A stretch of 64,000 nt of DNA from Salinimicrobium flavum (GCF_042684505.1 NZ_JBHULT010000005.1:1-64000); one strand, 5' to 3'; numbered from the stretch's first letter, positions 1 through 9,040 are shown. Translations and numbers: made by a program. The notes: generated by a model from the letters alone, not told the origin.

Positions 1-123
1 TTTTTTTTCTTCAGGATTTAAGATCTCCTTGCGTTTTGGAGCATGATTAGCATTAGGATCATAATTCTTTGCTGCAGGCAGCGTATCGGGGATTCCTTCT
101 AAAATCGCCTTTTTGAAGTCCAT
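1..123 (-). CDS. hutU: Urocanate hydratase, N-terminal part (cut by window edge)
   Basis: This is the first 41 codons of a gene running off the left edge. The encoded start (MDFKKAILEGIPDTLPAA, then NHAPKRKEIL) matches my recollection of the N-terminus of flavobacterial urocanate hydratase, the histidine-degradation enzyme that turns urocanate into imidazolone propionate. The catalytic region lies outside the window, so the call rests on the N-terminus alone. The ATG lies 3 bases after the stop codon of the upstream DUF5522 gene, so the two are probably cotranscribed. Confidence 0.7.
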   Translation of the reverse strand, partial: MDFKKAILEGIPDTLPAAKNYDPNANHAPKRKEILNPEEKK

Positions 124-126
124 AGG

Positions 127-303
127 TCAGTCTTTATTCTGTTGGTTGGTCTTTTTGTTGTAGCCGTAAGGGCAGTGGCGGCAGCCGCTTTCGCAGCAAT
201 AGCCGCGTTTGAGGTGATACTGTTCGGTAAAACAACGGTAGCCTTCAGGAGTGAGATAAAAATCACCTTCTTCTAAAGGAATTTTTTTCTTGAAAAAACT
301 CAT
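127..303 (-). CDS. DUF5522 family small cysteine-rich protein
   Basis: A 58-residue protein of unknown function, too short for many gene finders. It has the compact DUF5522 pattern: an EGDFYLTPEGYRCFT segment followed by RGYCCESGCRHCPYGY. Five cysteines and a histidine lie between residues 24 and 44 (C24, C36, C37, C41, H43, C44), which suggests a metal site. It is directly followed by the urocanate hydratase start, 3 bases away on the same strand, so it leads that transcript. The ATG at 303 is the first start in frame and lies 33 bases from the divergent gene on the other side. Confidence 0.8.
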   Translation of the reverse strand: MSFFKKKIPLEEGDFYLTPEGYRCFTEQYHLKRGYCCESGCRHCPYGYNKKTNQQNKD

Positions 304-336
304 ATCACAAAAATAGCATTTTCTTATCTTGCCCTA

Positions 337-663
337 ATGTTCGTGGTAGTAAATAAATTTTTTCTCGCAAAGCACTTTGATGGTGTTGTGCTGTGGCCAT
401 TTGTGGTCGTGAGAAGAAAAGAGCTTAAAAATGACCCCGTGTTCATGAACCACGAACGAATTCACCTCAGGCAGCAAATGGAGCTGCTTGTTATCTTTTT
501 CTTCCTCTGGTATTTTTTTGAATATTTCATAAAGCTCATAAAATATCGTGATTCATATAAGGCCTACAGCAGGATTTGTTTTGAACGGGAAGCTTACGCC
601 AATGAAAAACAACTGGCTTACCTTTCCAGAAGGAAGATGTGGAGCTTTTTTAAGTATATGTAG
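337..663 (+). CDS. Small membrane protein with zincin-like HExxH motif
   Basis: A 108-residue conserved-looking protein with no function I can name. It contains NHERIHLRQQ at about residues 38-47, which holds an HExxH zinc-protease core. A hydrophobic helix follows (about residues 49-66, LLVIFFFLWYFFEYFI). Downstream is FEREAYANE at about residues 82-90, which could give the third glutamate ligand of a gluzincin. The order HExxH, membrane helix, then E recalls minimal M48/M56-type metalloproteases, but the protein is far shorter than those families. The ATG is 33 bases from the divergent DUF5522 gene. Confidence 0.65.
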   Translation: MFVVVNKFFLAKHFDGVVLWPFVVVRRKELKNDPVFMNHERIHLRQQMELLVIFFFLWYFFEYFIKLIKYRDSYKAYSRICFEREAYANEKQLAYLSRRKMWSFFKYM

Positions 664-710
664 CTACTTTTTGAAATAAGTGGCTCGTTTTTATGACCTT
701 TGTGGCCATT

Positions 711-1640
711 ATGGCTGTAGTCTTTAAAGAGGAACCGGGAATTCCCAACCAGTTTATTACCAGTATCAACGAAGTTCACCTGTACCTGAAACGGGAAGAC
801 CTCCTGCATGCCGAGATCTCGGGCAACAAATTCCGGAAACTAAAATACAATGTTCAAAGAGCAATTTCTGAAAACCGGGACAGGCTCCTGACCTTTGGAG
901 GGGCTTTTTCCAACCATATTTCGGCCACCGCTGCAGCCGGAAAGAATTTTAACCTTAAAACCGTTGGGGTGATACGGGGAGAGGAGTTGGGGGAGGACCT
1001 TAAGAAAACGCTTCGGGAGAACCCCACTTTAGCGTATGCCGCTGCCTGCGGAATGGAGTTTAATTTTGTACCCCGAAGTGATTACCGGGAAAAGACTTCA
1101 GAAGATTTCATCAGGGAACTCCGGAAGAAATACGGGGATTTTTACCTGGTCCCGGAAGGAGGCACAAATTCAGAAGCTATTCGCGGTTGTGAGGAGATCC
1201 TTTCCGAAGAAGATAAGGAATTTGAGGTGGTTTGTTGTGCCGTGGGTACGGGAGGAACAATATCCGGGATCATTAATTCTTCCGCAGACAAACAGAAAAT
1301 ATTGGGTTTTCCAGCTCTGAAAGGAGATTTTTTATTAGCCGATATCGATAAGTTCAGCAGAAAAAACAACCGGGAACTTATAACAAAATATCATTTTGGA
1401 GGTTATGCTAAAATAGATAAGGCATTGGTTGATTTTATCAATGAATTTAAAACTGCCTATGGCGTGGCTCTTGATCCTGTTTATACCGGCAAGATGTTAT
1501 ATGGCATCTTTGAACTCATGAGGAGCGGATATTTTTCCCAAAATACTCGTATTTTAGCCATTCATACCGGAGGCCTTCAGGGCATTGCAGGTATGAATAT
1601 GAAGTTGAAGAAGAAAGGTTTACCCCAAATAGATGTTTGA
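711..1640 (+). CDS. ACC deaminase / D-cysteine desulfhydrase-like PLP enzyme
   Basis: About 309 residues. The N-terminal part reads LYLKREDLLHAEISGNKFRKLKYN, where the lysine of SGNKFRKL is the expected Schiff-base lysine of the tryptophan synthase beta (fold type II) PLP superfamily. Further on come TFGGAFSNH, a substrate and PLP-phosphate segment, and the glycine-rich VGTGGTISG loop. This matches the ACC deaminase/D-cysteine desulfhydrase group; which substrate is used cannot be read from sequence. An in-frame ATG at 693 would add six residues, but the start at 711 fits family N-termini better. The 3' end lies next to or overlaps the start of the following lipoprotein gene, so the two are probably one operon. 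Confidence 0.85.
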   Translation: MAVVFKEEPGIPNQFITSINEVHLYLKREDLLHAEISGNKFRKLKYNVQRAISENRDRLLTFGGAFSNHISATAAAGKNFNLKTVGVIRGEELGEDLKKTLRENPTLAYAAACGMEFNFVPRSDYREKTSEDFIRELRKKYGDFYLVPEGGTNSEAIRGCEEILSEEDKEFEVVCCAVGTGGTISGIINSSADKQKILGFPALKGDFLLADIDKFSRKNNRELITKYHFGGYAKIDKALVDFINEFKTAYGVALDPVYTGKMLYGIFELMRSGYFSQNTRILAIHTGGLQGIAGMNMKLKKKGLPQIDV

Positions 1641-1641
1641 A

Positions 1642-2442
1642 ATGAGATTAAGCTACAAGTTTTTCACCCTTTTACTGGTGTTGTTCGCTTTTTCCTGCGG
1701 AAGCAAAAAAAAGGTCGCAGAACGTAAAAAAGCAGGGGGAAACACTGAAGTTGTTCAGAAAAAAGAAACGATTTCAACCCGCGATAAAACACCAAATTCG
1801 GCACCCGTAACCTATGTTGACAAGGTTGCCGCCTATATCGCAGAATTTGCACCAATTGCACAGGAGGAGATGGCTCTTTATAAGATCCCGGCCAGCATCA
1901 CGCTTGCACAGGGGATCCTGGAATCGGGGGCGGGAGAAGGGGAATTGACCAGGAGGGCCAACAACCACTTCGGGATCAAATGCCACGGTTGGAAAGGCGG
2001 TACTGTCTATCACGATGATGACCGGTCACAGGAGTGTTTCAGAAAATACAATGACCCAAAATATTCCTACCGCGACCACTCCCTGTTCCTTACAGAACGT
2101 AAGAGGTATGCCGCTCTTTTTGAGCTCGATATCAATGACTACAAGGGTTGGGCCAGGGGTCTCAGGGCTGCTGGATACGCCACAGATAGAAAATACCCAG
2201 ATAAGCTCATCAGCCTGATAGAGCGATACCATTTATACCGGTATGATGGTGAAGTGACGGGAACAGAACCGGTGGCCTATAATGAAAACAGAACTACTAC
2301 CAGGCAACATGTGGTACAGCAAGGGGATACCCTGTACTCTATCGCAAAAAGGTACAAGCTAACGGTAGAGCAGTTAAAAGAATTCAATAATCTAAGCGGG
2401 AACAATATAGGTATAGGGCAAACCCTGTACATAACCCCCTAA
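1642..2442 (+). CDS. Glucosaminidase-domain lipoprotein with LysM
   Basis: About 266 residues. It begins with a lipoprotein signal peptide ending at a lipobox cysteine (LFAFSC, C19). A mannosyl-glycoprotein endo-beta-N-acetylglucosaminidase (FlgJ/GH73-like) domain follows, with ITLAQGILESGAGEGELTR carrying the catalytic glutamate region, then NNHFGIKC and YRDHSLFL. The C-terminus is a single LysM peptidoglycan-binding repeat (HVVQQGDTLYSIAKRYKL to GQTLYITP). It is likely an outer-membrane-anchored peptidoglycan hydrolase. An alternative ATG at 1633 overlaps the upstream stop by 8 bases; 1642 gives the cleaner signal peptide. Confidence 0.88.
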   Translation: MRLSYKFFTLLLVLFAFSCGSKKKVAERKKAGGNTEVVQKKETISTRDKTPNSAPVTYVDKVAAYIAEFAPIAQEEMALYKIPASITLAQGILESGAGEGELTRRANNHFGIKCHGWKGGTVYHDDDRSQECFRKYNDPKYSYRDHSLFLTERKRYAALFELDINDYKGWARGLRAAGYATDRKYPDKLISLIERYHLYRYDGEVTGTEPVAYNENRTTTRQHVVQQGDTLYSIAKRYKLTVEQLKEFNNLSGNNIGIGQTLYITP

Positions 2443-2454
2443 AGAAATAAAATT

Positions 2455-3741
2455 ATGATCTATAAAAGAAGCAGTGAATTGTTCGCTGCCGCTAAGAAAG
2501 TTATTCCGGGAGGAGTGAATTCACCCGTTCGTGCGTTCAATGCAGTGGGAGGTGAACCTGTATTCATTAAAGAAGCAAAAGGAGCCTATTTATACGATGA
2601 AGACGGGAACAAATATATTGACTACATCAATTCCTGGGGGCCGTTGATCCTTGGCCATGCCTTTGAACCGGTGGTGAATGCGGTGGTGGAAAAGGCAAAA
2701 AAAGGAACCTCTTTCGGTACCCCTACAGAGATCGAAACTGCCATTGCAGAACTGGCTGTTTCCATGGTACCGAATATTGACAAGATTCGTTTTGTAAACT
2801 CGGGTACAGAAGCCTGTATGAGTGCGGTACGGCTGGCCCGCGGCTTTAAAAACAGGGAAAAGATCATCAAATTTGCAGGTTGTTACCACGGTCACAGCGA
2901 TTCCTTTCTTATCCAGGCAGGCAGCGGGGCGGTTACCTTTGGAACCCCAAACAGCCCTGGAGTGACAGAAGGAACTGCAAAAGATACCCTGTTGGCCGAT
3001 TATAATAACCTTAAAAGTGTTGAAAATCTTCTGAAAGCCAATCAGGGAGAGATTGCCTGCATCATCCTGGAACCTATTGCAGGGAATATGGGATGTATCC
3101 CCCCGAAAAATGGATTTTTGGAAGGCCTTCGAAAGCTGTGCGATGAATATGATGTGCTGCTCATTTTTGATGAGGTGATGACCGGATTCCGACTTGCAAA
3201 GGGAGGAGCCCAGGAATTGACAGGTGTGAATGCAGATATCGTTTGTTTTGGTAAGGTGATAGGTGGGGGACTGCCCGTTGGCGCTTTTGCCGCCCGGCAT
3301 GAGATCATGGATCATCTTGCACCCACGGGACCGGTATATCAGGCTGGAACCCTAAGCGGGAATCCACTGGCGATGGCTGCAGGACTGGCCATGCTTACCG
3401 AGTTGGACAACCGTCCCGGGATCTTTAAAAGTCTTAAAGAGAAAACTGAATACCTGCACAAAGGTATTGCCGGCGTTCTTGAAAAGAACGGGGTTACCCA
3501 CACCATTAACCGAATAGGCTCCATGATCTCTGTGCATTTTTCTGAAGAACCGGTGGTTGATTTTTCAACGGCTGCGAATGCAAATAATGAAACCTTTAAA
3601 AAGTTCTTCCACGGCTTATTGGAAAACGGAATATATATCGCCCCCAGCGCATTTGAGACCTGGTTCCTTACCGATGCTTTGACCTACAAGGATCTTGATG
3701 CTACCATTGCTGCGGTAGATAAGGTGACGAAGGAGTTTTAA
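2455..3741 (+). CDS. hemL: Glutamate-1-semialdehyde 2,1-aminomutase
   Basis: A 428-residue PLP enzyme of the family's usual length. It converts glutamate-1-semialdehyde to 5-aminolevulinate, the C5 route into haem. Diagnostic stretches are the N-terminal VIPGGVNSPVRAF, the VNSGTEACMSAVRLARG phosphate-binding segment, the FDEVMTGFR cofactor aspartate region, and GKVIGGGLPVGAF with the Schiff-base lysine at about residue 267. The ATG lies 12 bases after the lipoprotein stop, in line with cotranscription. Two tandem hairpins follow the stop codon. Confidence 0.97.
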   Translation: MIYKRSSELFAAAKKVIPGGVNSPVRAFNAVGGEPVFIKEAKGAYLYDEDGNKYIDYINSWGPLILGHAFEPVVNAVVEKAKKGTSFGTPTEIETAIAELAVSMVPNIDKIRFVNSGTEACMSAVRLARGFKNREKIIKFAGCYHGHSDSFLIQAGSGAVTFGTPNSPGVTEGTAKDTLLADYNNLKSVENLLKANQGEIACIILEPIAGNMGCIPPKNGFLEGLRKLCDEYDVLLIFDEVMTGFRLAKGGAQELTGVNADIVCFGKVIGGGLPVGAFAARHEIMDHLAPTGPVYQAGTLSGNPLAMAAGLAMLTELDNRPGIFKSLKEKTEYLHKGIAGVLEKNGVTHTINRIGSMISVHFSEEPVVDFSTAANANNETFKKFFHGLLENGIYIAPSAFETWFLTDALTYKDLDATIAAVDKVTKEF

Positions 3742-3750
3742 GAAATTTCC

Positions 3751-3783
3751 AACCCTTTCAGGGTTTGAAACCCTGAAAGGGTT
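3751..3783. repeat. Nested double palindrome (copy A)
   Basis: Two adjacent 15-base palindromes, AACCCT-TTC-AGGGTT and AACCCT-GAA-AGGGTT, separated by TGA. The spacers TTC and GAA are complementary, so the whole 33 bases also fold as one long hairpin. The same design recurs at 3802-3834 and 44082-44116. Confidence 0.8.
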
Positions 3784-3801
3784 AAATTTTATCTTTTCTA
3801 A

Positions 3802-3838
3802 AAACCTCACAGGTTTTCAAAACCTGTGAGGTTTTTTA
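3802..3838 (+). terminator. Double-palindrome hairpin with T-run (copy B), likely hemL terminator
   Basis: Repeats the copy A design: AAACCT-CAC-AGGTTT, spacer TCA, AAACCT-GTG-AGGTTT. The 3' arm runs into six Ts, so it should work as an intrinsic terminator for hemL. Confidence 0.7.
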
Positions 3839-3952
3839 TATATGATGCCGCACCTCCAGCGCCTGGGTTGAGGTTATAATTTCAGGTTTTTTTGTGGAAA
3901 TTTTTGAATCTGCGCTTAAAAATTGGATTGTACCTCGAATTGGAACGTCTAT

Positions 3953-3982
3953 TTCTCAATTCTCAATACTGAATACTCAAAT
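3953..3982. repeat. Degenerate CTCAATACT-type tandem repeats at GH3 3' end
   Basis: The run contains TCTCAATTCTCAATACT followed by GAATACTCAAAT, a degenerate microrepeat directly next to the GH3 stop codon. Similar runs flank the stops of the genes at 58130 and 59776. Confidence 0.5.
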
Positions 3983-5497
3983 CTAAACATTCATTTCCAG
4001 CAACTCTTCCACATATTGACGTTGATTGGAGAGTCTCGGTATTTTGTGTTGCCCCCCCAGTTTATTTTTTTTCTTAAGCCAGTCATAAAACAGTCTTTCC
4101 CTGGCCTGGTGGACTTTTGGAAGATTGAGCGTCATATTATTGAAGCGCTTGGCTTCATAGTCGCTGTTCACACATTGCAGGTGTTGATCAAAACAATAAA
4201 CAAAGTGGTCCATGTTGCGGGGCGGGGTCTTAAATTCTATGATCCACTCATGAGCACCTTTTTCCCTGTCATACATAAATATTGGGGCTGCTGTGTAATC
4301 TACGATCGCACAGCCTGTTTCCTGAGAAGCTTTTTTAAGGGCTTCCTCTGCATTCTCAATAATGAGTTCTTCCCCAAATACGTTGATGTGGTGTTTGGTG
4401 CGCCCGGTGATCTTGATCCGGTAAGGATGAAGACAGGTAAACCTCACGGTGTCACCTATTTTATACCGCCATAGCCCGGCATTCGTAGTGATCAAAACCG
4501 CATAATTTATGTCTTTTTCTACCTCCGCAAGAGGGATCACCTTCTCTTCCTTGGTTCCGTAGGAATTCATAGGGATGAACTCATAGAACACCCCGTAATC
4601 CAACATTAGCAGTAATTCCTTTGAATGATTGCTGTCTTGTATGGCGAAGAAACCTTCGGAAGCATTATAGATCTCAAAATACCTGAAGTCGTTGCAAGGA
4701 AGGATTTTTTCGTACTGCTCTGCATATGGCATAAAGTTCACCCCGCCGTGAAAATACGCTTCCAGGTTGGGCCAGATCTCGAAGAGATTCTCCTTCCCCG
4801 AAGCTTCCAGCGCATTGTTAAGGAGAACAAGCATCCACGAAGGTACTCCCGCAAGACTGGTCACATTCTCCCGAATGGTCTCGTTGACTATGGCCGGCAT
4901 TTTCTCTTCCCAGTTACTCATAAGAGAGACCTCGTTGCTGGGGGTGCTGCTGTATTCTGCCCAAAAAGGCATATTATCAATAAGTATCGCAGAAAGATCA
5001 CCAAACTGGGTGCCATTGCGCTTATATAATTCTTTGCTTCCGCCAAGCCTCAGGCTCTTACCGTTAAAAAGCTGAGACCCCGGATTGTTGTTGAGATACA
5101 TACACAACATATCCTTGCCGGCGGCATAATGGCATTTTTCGAGGGACTCTTCACTTACCGGAATAAATTTGCTCTTCGCATTGGTGGTGCCGCTGGACTT
5201 GGCAAACCACTTGATAGGGGTGGGCCAGAAGATGTTGTTTTCACCCCTGCGACTTCGTTCAATATCAGGTTCAAAATCTTCGTACTGTTGCAGCGGAACT
5301 CTGGAAGCAAAGGTGTCGTAACTATCTATTCCGGCAAAATCATACTTCCTGCCTACTTCAGTGTTTTTGGCCTTTTGAAGCAGTTTTTTAAGGAGTTCAA
5401 ACTGAACTTCATGGGGGTATTTGATGAACAATTCCATCTGGTGGATACGCTTCTTGAGAAACCAGGAAGCAACGGAATGGACTAATGGAATTGGCAT
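3983..5497 (-). CDS. GH3 auxin-responsive promoter family protein (adenylate-forming)
   Basis: 504 residues, typical for bacterial GH3-like proteins. These belong to the firefly-luciferase (ANL) fold and in plants conjugate acyl acids to amino acids; the bacterial substrate is not known. Recognisable segments are WFAKSSGTTNAKSKFIPVS (the ATP/phosphate loop), YNASEGFFA (second nucleotide motif), GLWRYKIGDTVRFT (A-domain hinge area) and ITGRTKHHINVFGEEL. The ATG at 5497, beginning MPIPLVHSVASWFLKKR, fits family N-termini. A longer open frame to 5671 would add an unlikely 58 residues across the neighbour's start. The stop codon directly abuts degenerate CTCAATACT-type repeats. Confidence 0.88.
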   Translation of the reverse strand: MPIPLVHSVASWFLKKRIHQMELFIKYPHEVQFELLKKLLQKAKNTEVGRKYDFAGIDSYDTFASRVPLQQYEDFEPDIERSRRGENNIFWPTPIKWFAKSSGTTNAKSKFIPVSEESLEKCHYAAGKDMLCMYLNNNPGSQLFNGKSLRLGGSKELYKRNGTQFGDLSAILIDNMPFWAEYSSTPSNEVSLMSNWEEKMPAIVNETIRENVTSLAGVPSWMLVLLNNALEASGKENLFEIWPNLEAYFHGGVNFMPYAEQYEKILPCNDFRYFEIYNASEGFFAIQDSNHSKELLLMLDYGVFYEFIPMNSYGTKEEKVIPLAEVEKDINYAVLITTNAGLWRYKIGDTVRFTCLHPYRIKITGRTKHHINVFGEELIIENAEEALKKASQETGCAIVDYTAAPIFMYDREKGAHEWIIEFKTPPRNMDHFVYCFDQHLQCVNSDYEAKRFNNMTLNLPKVHQARERLFYDWLKKKNKLGGQHKIPRLSNQRQYVEELLEMNV

Positions 5498-5614
5498 TTT
5501 TTCTTTATATCTTTGACCTCTCTTTTTAGCAGGCTCCCTGCCGGTTGAAGGCAGGTTAAAATTAAAACTATTCTGATAGCTTACAAATACTACCGATAAA
5601 ATTCCTATTTTTTT

Positions 5615-6409
5615 ATGACTTACGAAGGTGTTCTTACCAAGATGCAGACAGAGTTGAACGATGTTGTTCAATATTATCTGGTCTTTGAGCAGGATTTTCT
5701 CAATTTGAATCAGGTTCTGGATAAGAAGCTTTCGATCAATTTTTTGAAGTACCGCTGTCTTAAGTGTGAAAAGGAGAAAAAGGTTTTTGCCAACGGCGTG
5801 TGTTACCAGTGTTTTAGTACCTCGCCAGATATGGGGCAGTGGGTAATACGGCCTGAGTTAAGCACGGCCCATCTGGGACAGGAAGACCGGGATCTTGATT
5901 ATGAGCAGCAGGCACAGTTGCAACCGCATATTGTCTATCTCGCAAATTCCAGCAACGTAAAGATCGGGGTGACCAGAAAAAGCCAGATCCCAACCCGTTG
6001 GATAGACCAGGGCGCCCATGAGGCAATTGAGGTAGTAGAGGTGCCAAACCGCTATCTGGCGGGAATAACCGAAGTTGCTTTAAAAGAACATGTTTCAGAC
6101 AAGACCAACTGGAGACAAATGCTCACCAATAATCTGAAAGATCTTGATCTGGTCGCGATTAAAGAGGAGTTAAGGCCCTATCTGCCGGAGGAGGTTAAGG
6201 AGTATTACCTCCCGAATGCACAGGAACTTGAGATCAAATTCCCGGTGCTTACCTACCCTTCGGCGATCAAAACCTTAAACCTCGGGAAAACACCTTTTTA
6301 CGAAGGTATTCTGAAAGGTATAAAAGGACAATACCTTATTTTCCACGATGGTATGGTCTTCAACGTTAGAAAACACGAAGGCTTCGGGGTATCCCTTGAT
6401 ATTTCCTGA
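5615..6409 (+). CDS. DUF2797 family protein
   Basis: 264 residues. The N-terminal third has a four-cysteine zinc-ribbon-like site, CLKCEKEKKVFANGVCYQC (CxxC-x11-CxxC, about residues 48-66). The conserved middle reads IVYLANSSNVKIGVTRKSQIPTRWIDQGA, which resembles a GIY-YIG-type start (a YLA element followed by KIGVT). This is the signature I associate with DUF2797, whose function is unknown; a nucleic-acid role is only an inference from the fold hint. The gene is divergent from GH3 and its TGA directly abuts the stop codon of the convergent AsmA gene with no gap. Confidence 0.8.
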   Translation: MTYEGVLTKMQTELNDVVQYYLVFEQDFLNLNQVLDKKLSINFLKYRCLKCEKEKKVFANGVCYQCFSTSPDMGQWVIRPELSTAHLGQEDRDLDYEQQAQLQPHIVYLANSSNVKIGVTRKSQIPTRWIDQGAHEAIEVVEVPNRYLAGITEVALKEHVSDKTNWRQMLTNNLKDLDLVAIKEELRPYLPEEVKEYYLPNAQELEIKFPVLTYPSAIKTLNLGKTPFYEGILKGIKGQYLIFHDGMVFNVRKHEGFGVSLDIS

Positions 6410-9040
6410 TCACTGATTTGTAGTATCTTTTGCTTTCTTTTTACCACCCAATATTCCGCCTAAAATATCCCGGGCCGCATCTTTCACCACATCCTCCTGG
6501 GTCTTGACCGAATCCTTTTTTGTTGTTTGTCCGGCCGCACTAGTGTCTTTCTTTGTTTTTCCGGTTAGAATATCGGTTAAAATACCTTTTCCTTTTTCCT
6601 GAAGTTTTTCTGTTTGACTGGCAATGATCTTTTGGGTAAGGTTGTTCACGGCCTGTTCCATATTTAGGTTAATCCTGGGATTATTGAATGACCCCGTGAT
6701 ATCTACAGGTAAAGCTACGGTCATGGAATCCTGTTCCGTAGCACTGAGTTTAGAAAGGGTAGCCCCCAATTCATTTCCAAGGAATTTCGCAGGGATCTGC
6801 ATGGCGAGATTGTAATGCATATTCATATCAAAACCATGGCTTCCCGACGCGGTGGCCTTGATCCCTTTGATATTAAAATCGAACGGTTGCACCTCTACCT
6901 GCCCGTTATTGAACGTCAATTTGGTCTTAAGGTCCTTTAGGTTGAGGTTGTTGAGGTCGATAAAATTAAGGTTTTGATCCAGCTGTGCCAATAAAGGGGT
7001 CTGGGCCGGATTGACTTTGGCCCCCAGGATCTCTGCAAGAGCATTACCCGCCAGCGTCTGGAGTTTTGGTGTAAGGTCATCGTTAAGGTTTCCACGAAGG
7101 TCTATGTTGGTAGTGAGGCTCCCCTGCAATGCCTGTGCGATGGGTGCAAGGTTGCGGAGCAGTTCCATGTCCCTGAAAGCCTGTGCGATGTCAATGGAAT
7201 TAAGATCGAGCTTCATCCCGAAGTTAGGAACGGCCTGGCCTGTGGAAACATTTCCGTTTAGATTTATGTTTCCGTTGAAGATATTGGCCGTAACATTCTG
7301 GAGGCTGGCGGTTTCATTATTGATGGCCAACTTTCCTTTAGTATTCTTCAATACGAGATTGTCATACAACACCTGCTCTGCCACAAAATCTAACTCCACA
7401 TCTAGAAAAGAAGGGATCTTGATGGCCTCTTTGGCTGTCGAGGCAGTCTCTGTACGGGTACCTTCTTTTGCTTCGGAAGGTATTTCCTTCACCATGAAAT
7501 CATTTACCGAAAATGATTTGGAGCGTGCTGTAAAATTGCCCTTTAATTTTTGGTCGGTAAACAGGTAGCCCATAAAATTCCGGATGGTTCCGTTGATCGC
7601 CAGATCGGTGTTTCCGGTGGTGGCGAGAAAATTCTCCAGGGCAGCATTACCCGAATTGAATTTCATGGTGGCGGTGGCCAGTTTTATCTCATTGGGGATC
7701 TCGGGAGAGGTATAGCTGAAATCCCTGATAGTGGCAATCCCGTTACTCTTTACGTTCTGGTACTGCTCCTTTTCAATAGATTCCATATCGAAACTGGTGG
7801 TCATATCAGCAGTCACCATTCCGTTAAGATCCTGCTCCAATTCCAGCGGATAGGCTTTTTCCAGGTTTGCCAGGTTGATAGTACCTTTTACAGCCATGTC
7901 CACCAGCATATTCCCCGTAAGGTTCCTCAGTTTTCCTTTTGCCCTGAAAGCATCCTGGTCTATTCTGAAGTTGAGGGTGTCAATGTTAACATAGGTTTCA
8001 TCGGCTAACCCTGATTCATTCATGACTTTGGCTGAAATGTTAATATCTTCTACTTTCTTCGGAAGGTCGGGGTACTGGAAAGAGGCATTATTGGAATTAA
8101 TATTAATTTCCATTTTTGGAATGTAAGTCTCATCTACAATTCCCCGAATGAAGCCGTTGACCACAAAGTCACCGTTGGTTTGTACTTCTTCAATGTTCTT
8201 CGAATATTCTTCGGGAATGACGGCCAGAAAATTCTTAAAGGAAGAAGAAGGGGTTTTGAAGCTGATGTCCACCTCGTTGTTGTCCTCATTCACCTGCACA
8301 TAACCGTCAAAAGTGAGTGGCAGTTGATTGATAAGGGCTTCATTTTCGAGGAAAGAATACTTTTGATTTTCCAGGTCCATCATGAAATCGGCTTCCAACT
8401 GCACTTTATTGCGATTAAGATAGTTTGTCTCATCTACCACCAGGCTCACCAATGCAGAAGAAAAAGTGCTAAGGGTGGAGGTTTTGGCAGATAGGTCACC
8501 GTTTCCTTCGTGGTTAAGATCTTCCACCAGAATTTTGATGTTCGCACCCTCATCCAGGTAGTTTACGCGGGAATCGTTTATTTCGTAATGCTTCATATCA
8601 AATCTGAAGCCCCCGGTGGTGTCGGCAGGAGTGGTGTCTTTAAGGGCAATATCATAGTTATTATTTCCCAGGGAATCCACATGAATATTGAGCAGGGTAC
8701 GGTTCAGTTTTAGGGCATCTATTTTTAAAGGTTCTTCGCTGCCTTTAAAAAGTTCCATGACCGACATTTGCAGGATGACTTCTTCACTAAAAGCGAGGGT
8801 GTCCCCTTCAAAAGGTGCATTATTCACTACACTCAGGTCTTCGATAGCTAGGGTGGCATTCGGGAAATTCCTGAAAAGGCTGAGATCGATATCTGCAAAA
8901 GCAACCTGTGCGTCGAGGTTGTCATTGACAGTCTTTTGCACGAGGTCCTTCAGTTGTTTTTCAAAAATGAACGGAGCCAGGAACAGGAGCAGCAGTATCA
9001 CTCCTACTACAATTGCGGTAATCTTTACAAATTTTTTCAT
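6410..9040 (-). CDS. AsmA-like family membrane-anchored protein
   Basis: 876 residues. A single N-terminal transmembrane helix (FVKITAIVVGVILLLLFLAPFIF) is followed by a long beta-rich region of repeated short strands, as in AsmA/TamB-type proteins that bridge the Bacteroidota envelope and are linked to lipid transport or outer-membrane assembly. The C-terminal about 80 residues are lysine/threonine-rich low complexity ending near GGKKKAKDTTNQ. AsmA-like signatures include the DVDLSLFRNFPNATLAIEDL-type N-terminal strand (here written with A in place of V) and FNGNINLNGNVS. It is monocistronic, convergent with DUF2797 and divergent from the HPPK-dNK gene. Confidence 0.85.
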   Translation of the reverse strand: MKKFVKITAIVVGVILLLLFLAPFIFEKQLKDLVQKTVNDNLDAQVAFADIDLSLFRNFPNATLAIEDLSVVNNAPFEGDTLAFSEEVILQMSVMELFKGSEEPLKIDALKLNRTLLNIHVDSLGNNNYDIALKDTTPADTTGGFRFDMKHYEINDSRVNYLDEGANIKILVEDLNHEGNGDLSAKTSTLSTFSSALVSLVVDETNYLNRNKVQLEADFMMDLENQKYSFLENEALINQLPLTFDGYVQVNEDNNEVDISFKTPSSSFKNFLAVIPEEYSKNIEEVQTNGDFVVNGFIRGIVDETYIPKMEININSNNASFQYPDLPKKVEDINISAKVMNESGLADETYVNIDTLNFRIDQDAFRAKGKLRNLTGNMLVDMAVKGTINLANLEKAYPLELEQDLNGMVTADMTTSFDMESIEKEQYQNVKSNGIATIRDFSYTSPEIPNEIKLATATMKFNSGNAALENFLATTGNTDLAINGTIRNFMGYLFTDQKLKGNFTARSKSFSVNDFMVKEIPSEAKEGTRTETASTAKEAIKIPSFLDVELDFVAEQVLYDNLVLKNTKGKLAINNETASLQNVTANIFNGNINLNGNVSTGQAVPNFGMKLDLNSIDIAQAFRDMELLRNLAPIAQALQGSLTTNIDLRGNLNDDLTPKLQTLAGNALAEILGAKVNPAQTPLLAQLDQNLNFIDLNNLNLKDLKTKLTFNNGQVEVQPFDFNIKGIKATASGSHGFDMNMHYNLAMQIPAKFLGNELGATLSKLSATEQDSMTVALPVDITGSFNNPRINLNMEQAVNNLTQKIIASQTEKLQEKGKGILTDILTGKTKKDTSAAGQTTKKDSVKTQEDVVKDAARDILGGILGGKKKAKDTTNQ

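Noticed and set aside
2590..3315. A 241-codon frame antisense to hemL
   Set aside because: A shadow of the strongly conserved hemL gene; long antisense frames arise from codon bias.
3923..4474. A 183-codon plus-strand frame antisense to the GH3 gene
   Set aside because: It starts in microrepeats and lies opposite conserved GH3 sequence.
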